Source: Diphasiastrum complanatum
Lineage: Eukaryota; Streptophyta; Lycopodiopsida; Lycopodiales; Lycopodiaceae
Length of the DNA: 64,000 nt
Reading direction: 5' to 3'
NCBI GenBank assembly: GCA_029204225.1
Contig: CM055107.1
Span: 49,796,546-49,860,545, forward strand
Shown in pieces: positions 1 to 10,997 of this stretch. The position numbers and the translations under genes are program-made. Positions within the stretch are counted from its first letter, which is position 1. Each line of letters starts with the position of its first letter. The notes below the pieces were generated by a model. It was given only the letters and a program-made list of their open reading frames with translations. It did no database searches and had not been told where the DNA came from.

Positions 1-622
1 CAAATCGACTATGCCATAGAACAACACTATCGTTTACATTTAAATTAGAGATACTAGGTAATGCAACTGAATTAGAGAGTACATAAAGATTTCCGACTCT
101 AGTGCATGTAGTCAAAGTAGTATCTTCTGTCATGTCATGCATGTAATTAGCCCATGAGCTTACTAATGAATTGCCAAATATGGCCATGGAGCTAAAGTAG
201 ACTAGAGTTAGTCATTAGGATAGTTAACAAGGTGGCTCGAACAACCTCGCTATATTTGTGAATAGCGGACTTGTAATAATGGTTGTAAGGCCTAAATTAG
301 CCAAATAAGGCCCCAAACTTATGACCACTATAAATAGCTAAGGTCATGCTAAATTTGGATGCTATTGTTCATTTTGTGAAGCTTCTCTTTGAAAGCTTTC
401 TTGATGGAGAAAGTGGTTCATGTGCCTAAAATCACATGAGAGCTATGATCATGCTCTAGAATCAGGTCCCTATCCTTTGAATGATCTCCATTCATTAATA
501 ATGGAACCTTACTTTGCCTAATTTGGTGAAGCTTTGCTACTTTTAGCTATCTTCTTGATTTCTTGAGTATTTTCTTGATTTCTTGCATTTCTATTATAAT
601 TTGATGTTAATGAATGGATTAG
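1..622. other. No gene recognised
   Basis: AT-rich sequence with stops in all frames over short distances. I see no RNA gene, LTR end or primer-binding site. Confidence 0.5.
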
Positions 623-1068
623 ATGTTTGCATGCAAAATTCTTAATATCGATCTATCATCCACGGAGACAAATCAATATCAGCAAAGCACCAATGGACAA
701 GTGGATGAAGACCAGTTTGAAAATCTAGATCAAGTCTTGTTCGATAATTGTAATGATCAGGTCAAAGGTCAAAATAAAGAGGTATATTATGAGCAGATTG
801 AATTTCTACAGTTCAGCTAACAAGTCATGGAGTACAATCCGATTGTCGAGAAGTACATTCTACTCCACAAATCAGTGGTTATGACCATATTATTGACAAT
901 GATCTATATGGAATAACTTCTGAATATGGATCAATTGAGTGGTATAACATTGATACAAAATTCAAATACCAATACAACAACGAGCTTTTTGACAGTGAAA
1001 TTGGTATTAACATTGCTTCCATGAAGTCAATAGGGAATGTTGACAAATTCTCTCACTTCGCTTTATAA
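623..1068 (+). pseudogene. Unidentified broken reading frame next to a repeat
   Basis: A 65-codon acidic, Asn/Gln-rich frame (623-820) is followed in another frame by an open stretch from about 811 to a TAA at 1066-1068, ending KSIGNVDKFSHFAL. The last codons run into the repeat at about 1035. The segments together could be one frameshifted reading frame, but the composition is low-complexity and no family is recognised. It could also be chance ORFs. Confidence 0.15.
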
Positions 1069-1549
1069 GGGAAGTGGCTTTCTCTCACTTCGCAAATTGG
1101 GGAAGTGGCTAGGAACGTTCCTCGTTCAAAGTAGATGACCTTCGGCATTTTTCTCGATTTTGCGAAAAAGGCGAAGGTGCCCTTAAAACAATTCAACATG
1201 AAAATAGATGACCTTCGAGAATTTTTCTCTCTCTTCGCAAACTTTTCGCGAACAAAGTTGAAGGTGTTAAAAATTATTTGAACTTTTGAACTGTCGTGAA
1301 ATTGTCGTGAACATTTTGCGAAAAAGTCGAGGGTGTTGTAAAATAGCTGAACTTTTGGACTGTCGCGAAACTTTTGAGAACACTTCGCAAAGCTGTCTCG
1401 AACATAGTTCATTTCTGCAGACTGTCTCGAAAGTAATGCATTTCTGCAGACTTGTTCTAAATGCAAGTTTGCGGAAGCCCTTGAAGATGGCCAAGTCTTC
1501 AATGACTTCAAGTTATTATACTTAACATCTGAACTTTGAAATTATGATA
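1035..1549 (-). repeat. LTR-like repeat, copy 1 (inverted partner of 57322-57947)
   Basis: The reverse complement of this stretch matches 57322-57947 over most of its length. A shared block near 1455-1545 reads, reversed, TTGAAGACTTGGCCATCTTC and its flanks; the other end shares AATTCTCTCACTTCGC. Both copies are full of CTTCGC / GCGAAG words arranged as imperfect hairpins. Copy 2 has insertion-type ends, so this is probably a solo LTR or short non-autonomous element. The left edge is less certain than the right edge. Confidence 0.6.
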
Positions 1550-2637
1550 GGATTGGTTACCCTTTGCTGGAGATCAGCCGGAAGCCCATTGTAGACATTC
1601 TTCAAATAAATTGGTTGTCTAAGTTTGTGATTCCTACAAGTATCAGATGAGCAGACGTAGAACCAAACTTGGTTTCACCTGACCCGAGATCAATGATCAA
1701 TAAACATGCAGGAAGAATCATGAAATAGAAATTATTGATTTTAAAGGTTTCAACGTGCATAAACTTACCTTGTTTTCTTTGAAATGTCATTGTTATCATG
1801 TGGAAAAAAACTATTTGAAAATAATAATACTTCTAGTTTTGGGTGAATACACAATTTTTTAAGAGAACTCAATAAACAAGTCTTTTCGCCATTTTCCATT
1901 TAAATTTTTTTTGCATTGATATCATAAGTCATCGCACAACCTTAATTCAATCCCACATATATACCAAAGCAATAGGAAGCCAAAAAGGTGCAACCACTAG
2001 CGAACACACACACACACACAACCCCCCATTTAAACCTTTTTAGTAAAACAAAAGACAAGCTCAAAGCTTATAAGCCGAGGCCAAAAACCATGAGTTCAAA
2101 GATTTTAAAGAAAACATTTGTAGTCCAAAGTATAGTGCACTAGTGTTAACCACGTTGTGAAGTCCGAAGAAAAATAGCAAACCCCATGCTAAACTTAAGA
2201 ACAAAAGACATGAACAAACTTCTATGTGATCGATCAAATAAAACAAAATTCACTATAGACGACCTCATTATAGCAAATTTCAATAGGGCTACAAGTTTAG
2301 GTTGAGTTCCCATTATATCCATTCTTGAACTTCTATATTCAATCAGTCAAAAGGTAATTTAGTCAACATCATAAACAAGCAAAATTTCAAACTAGTCTAA
2401 AATTGGTCTAGCATAACAACCAATATTAGACGTGATGTTTATACTTGACATATATTTTTAGCTACGAGATTCGTTTGTGAGTATTGACATAGTAGTCACA
2501 TACTAACTAGGTAGTGTTAATTAGTATGAGAGTATTATTTTTCGTATTCTCATATAAAAAGCTTGCATATGATTTTTTATCATTGTTGGAGACATGCATA
2601 GTACAACACAAGAAGGATGTTAGCGAAAAACTTGGGG
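1550..2637. other. Intergenic, no gene recognised
   Basis: AT-rich sequence with a short CA run near 2007-2021. Its short ORFs show no recognisable motif. Confidence 0.5.

Positions 2638-2691
<54 letters not shown>
2635..2691. repeat. (GA)n microsatellite
   Basis: About 26 GA units run without interruption after a short G run. Long reading frames through it on either strand encode only Arg-Glu or Ser-Leu repeats and are not genes. Confidence 0.95.
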
Positions 2692-2693
<2 letters not shown>

Positions 2694-3753
2694 ACTCTAC
2701 ACATGGAGGTGTGATGAATCAAAGGAATCTTTTTAAGCCTGTGTGCATCTATTGTATTTTGTGCTAAGATGGAAGAAAGGCAGTAAAACCGTACATCTTA
2801 TATACTTGTGTAGCTTTCGTATTATCTTGTATGTTACTCGTACAATTCTTGCAAAATGAAAAAAGATGTTAAATCTTTCAAAATCTATGCAAGCTTAAAT
2901 AGGACAATTTTTTAACTTAAAAAGCCACTTCTTTTTTTGGAATTTGAAATGTTATTTAGAAGCATAAATTAAAACTTCAAGATGCTTGGAATTCAGCCTG
3001 GGTCTATGAAGGAAAATCGAAACTTTCCCCCTTCTCCATGTATGACTTTGGTCTATGAAGGAAAATCATGACTTTCCCCCTTCTCCATGTATGACTTAAC
3101 GTTAAAAAATCAAAAAGTAAAATCATCATTTTCCTAGACTTTAAATAAATAATATCATTGTATTGGTCTCAAGTTAAATGAATAAAAAAATCTTCATTTT
3201 CCTTGATTCTCCACATATCATTTTCAAGCTTAAAAAAAGCAAAGTCATCATTTTCCCTTACTCTCTATGTAACATTCTCATGTAAAAAAAAGATGATGGT
3301 TTGGGGAAGATATGATTTTTCCGAAATGTGCCCACACCATCCAAGGGTGACGAAGGCCTTTATATCTTGGGTGATATCATTTTCCCAATTGTGCACGCGT
3401 TCATTTTCAAGTCAGAAAGTTGAAAATGACGATGCGTGGCCTACTCCCTAGTTTGACTAATGCTATCATCCAAGGGTGACAATGGAGTTGAGAGGTGTAG
3501 CATAAGAGACTCTCAAGGTCTCCACCACCCTTGGATAAGTGCGGGCCCATGTTACGACAATCCAAATGAAAATTAACTCTTGGGTGATTAGACTCGGGCG
3601 GGGACCTCGAAGGGCCAGGTCATGACCCCAAATGTGGTCCAAAAGAGGGCAAGTGTGTGGGAGAAAAAGATGCAAGGCCTCTTCATTTGCAAGGAGAGTA
3701 ATTTTAAAATTTAAATTTTAAATGTTATTTTTTTTGGTTTTATTATTAATATT
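2692..3753. repeat. Intergenic with short tandem and dispersed repeats
   Basis: A 49-base unit beginning GGTCTATGAAGGAAAATC is repeated at 3001 and 3050, with weaker copies of its CATTTTCC / CTCCATGTA words to about 3280. ATCCAAGGGTGAC occurs near 3338 and 3471, and its inverse near 3529. No gene is seen. Confidence 0.6.
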
Positions 3754-4849
3754 TCACCAGCAAAATATCTCGTGCTCTTGCTTCATGAAACGAAGATGCT
3801 CTTTTTCACAAGAATAGGTCGTCGCGTCCTGCCTCCACCGTGCGCCACCTCCTCGAATCCCTTCTCTTTTCTTAGTTTTATAGTTCCTGGTCATACGGCC
3901 GATGGAAGCGCTTTTTAGAAGCGCCTCCGCCGCGCATCCTTCTTTCTGGATGCGCAAATAGCAGATGCACAAATGCCTCTTCCCTTCAAGGGACGTGTTG
4001 CGGCGCATCCTGTGTGAGACCTCCGATATGTTTTGCAGAGGAGGCGGAGGTAGAAGCGCTTCCAATGTGGAAGGGGAACGTGCGGAAGAGGGAGGAGGCA
4101 GATATGGGGGAGCCTAGCAGAGGGAGAAACGTGGAGAGGAGGGAGGAGGCAGATATGGGGGAGGGCGATGTCTATCCATTTCGCTTGCAAATTTGCGATC
4201 CTTCTGCCTCAATCCTATCGGATGCCATGTCAATGCTCTCGTTGTTTATCTTTGTAGAGGCGTGCTGCAATCTGGGCTCGGATTATGATCCGATCCGCTG
4301 TTTATGAGTTCCGGTTTTGTTGATTTTGGTTCCGTTGCAGCTTTCCTTGGGATGCAGCAGCATTGTTTTGATTTTTGCTTGTTTTCTATTTTGCGAAGGT
4401 AATACACCCTGTTTTGTTTGTTATAAGAACAGAGTAGAAGATTCAGTCATCAGTGCTTGAAATGCCTGAGCTCTCGGGCTGATCCGCGCTCTTGTTGCGC
4501 TGATCTGTAGATCTGTGTATGAATATAAAATCATATTCCATCCTGGATTCTTATTATTTTCTACAGTTTTTGTTCTTGGTGTGCACGTTTTTCCCTCCTA
4601 AACATTCTGATTTATGAAGGTTATCAGAATATATGACTGATTTCTTCTTGCATCTATGAAAGCGACGGTTTAGGATTGTGAAACGAGCGCCGAAATACGA
4701 AGGGACAGTTAGCTTTTTTATTTCTGTGCCTTCGCTATGCAGAACGGTGCGTTTGTTTTGTGCTCCCTATTCATGTGACCATAAGCTTGTTATTATTTCT
4801 GAACATAGTTTCAAGCTAGAGCCAAGCTTTTCTGAATTTGAGAGTAAGG
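3754..4849 (+). promoter_or_regulatory. Upstream region / probable 5' leader of the PGSIP7/8-like gene
   Basis: This is the region between the repeats and the start codon at 4850. It contains a 51-base direct duplication of GGAGGAGGCAGATATGGGGG (4091 and 4142) in a G/A-rich, probably leader, segment. A donor-like GAAG|GTAATA near 4396 could begin a leader intron. I could not place a TATA box or the transcription start. Confidence 0.35.
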
Positions 4850-7800
4850 ATGTTAACCGGACGCATCAAGCAATCTAGACAATTGCTGAAGAAGTCTGGG
4901 AAGAAAGTATGTGAAATGCAAACCAACGGACCTTTGATCGTCGCAGCTGAGGCGATCTGGTTTCTTATCCTAGGCCTGGTGCTCTGTACTAACGCAGCTG
5001 ATTCCCCAGTGAAGACTAATGCCAAGAATGCCTACGCCACAATGCTTTACATGGGGACGCCTCATGACTACGAGTTTTTTGTTGCTGCTCGTGTGATGAT
5101 GCAATCTCTCATTCGCTTGAAAGTGGATGCAGATTTGGTAGTGATTGTCTCCAACGACGTTCCTCACCGGTGGAAACGCACATTGTAAGTATTATTTCCA
5201 TATATTTCATCGAACATAGATTAACTTTTTGTTTCGAGAAAGTTTTCGTACGTAATACGGTGGTTCGCTCCTTGTATGTGGACTGCTATTCGTGCTGCTA
5301 TTCCTGCCACACGTGCAGTCACTGATTTGCAGTCCCTAAGGCTAGTTCGGAATGTTTGTAGCCTGAATATTTCAGGTTTTGATCGCCTTTACGTTTTTGT
5401 CTCTTCTATGTTCTTTTTGTGTGGTCGAGTGGAGTCGACCTCCTGTCCTCAAGAAGAAGAGGAAAGGAATTCTGCACTTTGGAGGACTTTGAATGCTTTT
5501 ACGCTTGAGGTGTTAAAGGTCGAGTGCTTGGGGAGTGAAAGGCTCGGAATGTGAGGGATGATCTGCATGATTTTGTAGCGACTTGGATAAGAGTGTTCGT
5601 GTGGCAATGAAGAGAGGCACAAATCTCGCTCTGCGTTGTAAGGAACACCGAGAAACGGATCGCTTCTGAAACTTGGGAGCTTTGTGCTTCATGTTTTGAT
5701 TGAAACTTAATGTACACTGCAAATATTGTATAAAGTGACTCAAATGCAATTAAGTTCGCCGTTGTAATATAGAAACGAGCTTGCCTGAATACCATCAAGT
5801 GACACACGTTCAGCCTCAGGCAAAGCCTAAACTATCCTTTTGTATTGCATTACGTACTCGAACATGATCATTATCTACGTTTATATTAGGCTTTCGCTTA
5901 TCCTTGCAGGGCCTTTTTTCTTAGACCAAGTTGATTATTATTCTAAAGCTGCTTAAAAGCGTCCCTTTGCAAGTTACGAACCAAATTGTGATTAATTATC
6001 TTGTTTTGCAGGAACAACGAAGGCGTGAGGGTTGTATCAGTTGACAATATTCAAAATCCGTACAGAAATCAGGCGAACTTTGATATGAGATTTATGTTTA
6101 CTTTGAACAAGATCTACGCATGGAGTCTTGTGGACTACGATCGTGTTGTTATGCTAGATGCAGACAACCTGTTTTTGCAGAAAACTGATGAGCTGTTCCA
6201 ATGTGGCCAATTCTGTGCTGCTTTCATAAACCCCTGCATATTTCACACAGGCCTGTTTGTCCTGCAGGTTAGGTTCATTGATCTGTCATAGGTAGTCTAT
6301 GCTGTTCTTGATGATTATACATTTGGTAATTTTATCTTTTCATCCAATTGCTGGAAACTCATCTCTTTTCCTAAACAGCCTTCCAGGGAAACATTCAGCG
6401 ACTTGCTTCATGAGATAGAAATAGGTCGGACAAATGCAGACGGCGCGGACCAGGGTTTCTTAATGGCTTACTTTGATGATTTGCTCGAAAGGCCTTTATT
6501 TCGCCCCCCAAGCAATGGATCAAAGCTTAATGGATACTACCGTCTGCCTCTTGGGTATCAAATGGATGCATCATATTTTTGTAAGTCTATTGTTACCCTG
6601 CTTGGTTTTTCCATCTCAACATACATTGTTTGAAACTAAGTGACACAAGTAATGTAATTGACTTATGTGAACTTGAAGACAAGTTTTACTGCTCAAAATA
6701 CCAAGAGAAGTCTTTGTTAGATCTGGTTTAAAATTTATGCAGCTTAACTTTACACTTATGTTGTTGCCTACCAACTCGTGGAGTTCTTTCAATCATTTGA
6801 GCGTCAAACCTCGTCAGCTGAATACCATAAGGATTTCAAGGTCTTCTAAGACGTTCTTGAGATGTAACAACCATTATCTGATGTCAATAATGGGCTTGCT
6901 ACATCATGCTATACTTGTCTCTCTCAGCTGGAGGCTGCACAAAAAGTGGAAGGAGCTTCTTTGTGCCGTTTTGTTTCACAATTATCAGTGTAAACTATTT
7001 TTGTCTTCCCTATTTGGTGGTTATGATGTTTGGTTCCCTAATAGGCTTCTTTCATTTAAGTGGCTGTGTGTTCACAGCCACTAGTGCTCTACTTCTATAC
7101 TCCTCTAAAGATTAACAGTGTTACATTGATTGATATCTCTTTGGAATATTTTTTCTCACAACGGCAGTTCTAGACATCTTCACAGCTCGTCATTTAACCT
7201 CTTCTGATTTGGTGCATATGCTTGTTGTTCTACGTCTTTGTTTAACCTTTTTGAACCTTTTTGACCAAAGTTTATTCATCTTAGTCAAGTGGCTCTTTGG
7301 AAAGAATCTCATGATCCAATCATTATGCTGCAAATTTTTTATTCTGATTTGGAGGAGTCTTTATAGTTTGCCCTTGCCAAAAATATAATATGCTCGATGA
7401 AGTGCCCAGAACTGTCTCTAATCATGACTACTTCTCCAGATTTGAGGCTGAGATGGAATGTTCCATGTGGCCCAAATAGTGTTATAACATTCCCAAGTCT
7501 TCCTCGGTTGAAACCGTGGTACTGGTGGTCATGGCCAATTTTACCCCTGGGACTTTCTTGGCACGAGCAACGCAGAACTACTATCGGGTACCACATCTTT
7601 TTCTAGCAAATTCGAATTTTCACGTTAGTGCTATAAAGTGTCAAAAACCTTTGTCATACAGGCAGCTTCATTTGAAACCTGGAAGAATGAAAATAATTTG
7701 GAAATTGATTCAGTTGTGGGCATTAGTTGAGCCAACATCCTCTTATGATGAAAAGACTGCTGTATCTTGCAGATATGGAACTCAAGCATCAATCTTGGCA

Positions 7801-8349
7801 ATGGAAGGATTGGTCTATCTTGGAACCATGTTGCTTGCATCAATTGTTCGATGTCGTATTTTGCAATCAGAAAAAATACCCCTGTTCAGATCCCTTGTAG
7901 GTCGTGCTACATGCCCTGAACGAATTTCGTACTTTTACAGTGTCATTCTCAAGATGACACCAATCCTGGCTATGGCTGGATGTTTCCTATTTCCATTTTT
8001 GCTTGTGCCAGCAACCGTGCACCCTCTGATGGGCTGGGCTATTTTTTTGCTGGGGTCAGTCTCTCTTTTGGTTGTCGTGATCAATTTTTTCCAGTTGCCG
8101 ATCCTTGCTGGTATGACTCCTTGGTTGGGAGTAGTTGGCACTTTTTCTGTTATGGCTTTCCCATTCTACAGCAATGGAGTCATCCGGATTTTGTCCATTG
8201 TGACTTATGAATGTCTCCTTGCTCCCTTTTTATGGTGGGCCTTCACAGAATTAACAGCAAATAGAGAGGTAACCGTTGTTCGAGAACCTTTGATGGCATG
8301 GATTAGTCCCAAAGCAGAGCCTCAATCTGAGGTTATGAAGCTCTGTTGA
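4850..8349 (+). CDS. PGSIP8: PGSIP7/8-like GT8 glycosyltransferase (putative glucuronosyltransferase)
   Basis: Five exons, 4850-5184, 6012-6267, 6379-6580, 7440-7587 and 7773-8349, all with GT/AG introns and matching phases, give 505 residues, close to the Arabidopsis PGSIP7/8 proteins as I recall them. The start chosen is the ATG at 4850. Residues 28-48 form a hydrophobic signal anchor. The GT8 domain follows from about residue 59 (KNAYATMLYMG). Its metal-binding DAD lies at 161-163 (VVMLDADNLFLQ), then CIFHTGLFVLQPS, NADGADQGF and LPLGYQMDASY. Residues 295-311 carry the family hallmark LKPWYWWSWP. Exon 5 encodes several membrane spans, as in PGSIP7/8 and unlike the GUX xylan enzymes. Known for the family: Golgi-type GT8 enzymes related to PGSIP6/IPUT1; the acceptor of the 7/8 branch is not settled. 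A plant-type AATAAA lies at 8986-8991. No damage is visible, so it is probably functional. Confidence 0.9.
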
Positions 8350-9571
8350 AAAGGTATCTCAAATGAACAATCCCTTTAGAGTATGATGCTAATTTGACTG
8401 CTCATTCAAGCAATCATCTTCTAACCATTCAAGGATTGCTGACTCATTCACTGATCCTGTCTATAGTTATTGAATGAGAAATGAGAAACGCGGCACCGTC
8501 TGCTCTTAGAGACTCCCGTAGTTGTTGCTAGTAGCTAACCTTGGGCTTGTGCTTTTCTGCACTACATAATCTTAGAGGATCTCAATCATCAGCTTTGAGT
8601 TTAGTTATGCCAGTCTTGGCAATACATGGCTCAATGAACTTGACACATTCTTTTTGTAAACGGAAAGTCAAAACTTAAAGATGGTGATACAAGGTCCCTT
8701 CAACTTCTGTACAATAATACTTGTAAATGAATCAATTTAGCTTATAGAGCTGCCTGGTTTGGCTTCCTGTTATGACGAACATTATTTTCTGTGAAAAGTT
8801 TGTTTTCATCTCTGCTTCGTTGATGATGCACAATGACACAGATGTCAAGATACAATTTGTACAATGTGTAGTCTTTTGATCATTTATATTTTCATTCGAG
8901 TTGCTAAGTCAAGCTGTTAGCCCTGAATTGTGATTTGATATGATTGTGTTTTTTCGTGGTTTAATAGCAATCATCCTTATGAATTAATAAAATGTACCCT
9001 TGCATTAGTCTCTGTCTACTTTGACCTTTAAGCTCTCTCAACTGAATCTTGCTATGCCCTTCCTTGCAAAGAACAAATAACGCAGTTTCATACACTTGGA
9101 CAAAACGAACTTGGTTTCATACACTTGGAGACCATCTTTGGAATCATGTTCTCTTTCCATGCAAAAGCTGAAACCTACACTTCAAGAAAGCCTACTGAGA
9201 AGTATTCAATCAAAACATGGCTTTCAAACTCTTGGATTGATTGCCACTAATTTTTGTTTGTTCAGTGACTATTTTGTAGATTGATTATTAGCAAATAAGA
9301 CACTATGTTTGAAAGTTTCTGGACTCCAATGATTGCAATTTGAAATTTAAAACATTACATGTTAGAACTATGCTTCCATCTCCCAGATTGCAACATTTCT
9401 TGAAAAAGTTCAAGAATCTTCTTGGCGAGAACCTAACGTTACTAGCTAGACCCTAGCAACAAAATAACTCAATAGATCGCTCTCGGATTGTCGTGGGACC
9501 TGAATGCAAGAGGAATCAATAGCAATAGCACTAGAAGAAATGACAGATCAAACCACACTACAAAATGAAAT
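8350..9571. other. 3' flank of the glycosyltransferase gene, no further gene
   Basis: This is probably 3' UTR followed by spacer. An AATAAA is at 8986-8991. Short ORFs, such as the one near 9096-9284, have no recognisable motif. Confidence 0.5.
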
Positions 9572-9710
9572 CATAAGCAAAACCAGGGACACTCAAAGCA
9601 AAACAAGGCAAGAAATCTTTCTATACAGTTTGGAAAGAGCATAAGCAGAACCAGAGACACTCGACAGGCAAAACGAGACAAGAAACATAAAGTTTTTCTA
9701 GCAGAGCCAT
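9572..9710. repeat. Short tandem duplication, 68-base period
   Basis: CATAAGC(A/G)(A/G)AACCAG(G/A)GACACTC and the following AAAAC(A/G)AG motif occur at 9572 and again at 9640 with scattered differences. Confidence 0.6.
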
Positions 9711-9913
9711 AAATGCCATACATGATGAAAGGGTCACTAGAAATTCCTTATTGCGTGTAAGGATGGCGAGGCTGAACCTAAATTTTTTTATGTGCAAGGC
9801 TGTAATAACGTTTCAGATTTCCGTAATGAAATTTTTCTAAGTTGTACTATGCTTTTAAATTTTTATTTTAACTCTGAGATTCATAATCTGTTGACAAAAT
9901 GAAAATAATGTAT

Positions 9914-10016
9914 TAGGTAATGGCCATTGGGAGGGCCATTACATAAATAATTTAAGATCCGGGCAGCGAGTGACGACCAAATTATTTATGTAATGGCCCG
10001 ACCAATTCGGCTAATC
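9914..10016. repeat. Foldback element / long hairpin
   Basis: Two perfect 21-base inverted arms, 9933-9953 (beginning GGGCCATTACATAAATAA) and 9979-9999, surround a 25-base loop. Imperfect pairing (ATTGG on both sides) continues outward. This could be a small MITE-like foldback or a structured DNA site. No target duplication was identified. Confidence 0.7.
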
Positions 10017-10033
10017 TTTTTAAGCCTATCTCG

Positions 10034-10360
10034 TGAGCGTCTCTCCCTCTCTGCCGTGCTCTCTCTCTCTCTCCCTCCTGGTGCGCTGTCTCTCTCTCTC
10101 TCTCCCCCGCTGCCCTCTCTCCCTCCCCGCTGTCCTCTCTCCTCTCCCTCCCTCCCTCTCCCTGCTGCGCCCGGCCTTCTCCTGCCTTCTCTCGTCTCCC
10201 TCCCCTGCTGCGCTCATGTGCCCTCTGCCTCTCTCCCCCTTCCGCTGTCTCTCTCTCTCCCTCCCTCCCGTGCTCTCTCCTGCGTCCCTCTCCGCCCAGC
10301 GCTCTCGCTCGCTCGCTCGCTCGCTCTCTCTCTCTGCCCTGCACTGCACTGCGTTTGCTG
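10034..10360. repeat. Polypyrimidine (C/T) low-complexity tract
   Basis: About 330 bases are almost entirely C and T on the + strand with occasional TGCG/GCTG interruptions. It ends with repeated CTCG units and TGCACTGCACTGC. The long open frames through it on both strands encode only Ser/Leu/Pro or Arg/Glu repeats and are not treated as genes. Confidence 0.85.
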
Positions 10361-10997
10361 TATCTCTTTTCTAAAAAAAGAGGAAAAATATGGGCCCTAT
10401 GTTATGGGCCCAAAACAGCCCAAAAATTAGCTGAACGCAATTACGTTACTTTCTAGACTCATAATGTCCACTAAACCATTTTTAGGGCTATGCACAATAA
10501 TTTTTAAGAGTAAAGAAATTGCTCTGGAAGGTGGAATTTACTCACTCTGCAATTCTAGGTCATGTTATTGCGTGACGAAGAATCACTCTTCAAATTTTAA
10601 TTCTCTTCTAGAACCTATAGTAAACAGCCAAGTAGATGATTTACCACTATAATTTGAAAGTCTTAACAAACAAAGTAGCTAAGTAGCTATCGAGTTTCGT
10701 AATGGATAAAAAATTGGGACCTCCCTTCCTCTTTATGTACTCTCCACAAGAAACACCTCATTTGTTGTTGAAGAAAGTTACAAACCAAATTTAGCCTAAA
10801 AGAGCTAAAGTAGTAATAGTACAATGAAACCTAGTGACATCAAGTCGAAGTGCAATATATTAGACCAAGAACATCCACTATCTAGACAAGTCACAAAACA
10901 ATATAAGAGAGCGCATCTGTTGTTAAAAAAAATGTTACTCAACAAAGACTCTCCAATAATAAAGGAACCAACATAGTTAAACTTGATGTGTTATCAA
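10361..10997. other. Spacer before copia element A, no gene recognised
   Basis: AT-rich, no LTR or primer-binding site. Element A begins abruptly near 10998, in mid-gag, so this is flank rather than its leader. Confidence 0.4.

Noticed and set aside
623-1549. Endogenous pararetrovirus suspected from an ORF next to a structured non-coding repeat
   Set aside because: No coat, movement, protease or RT motif is present, and the partner copy at 57322 behaves like a simple LTR-type insertion.
2507-2722. Open frames through the GA microsatellite
   Set aside because: Pure dipeptide repeats with no flanking coding signal.
9982-10430. Long overlapping open frames on both strands
   Set aside because: They are translations of the C/T-rich tract (Ser/Leu/Pro or Arg/Glu runs), with no domain and no splice or start context.
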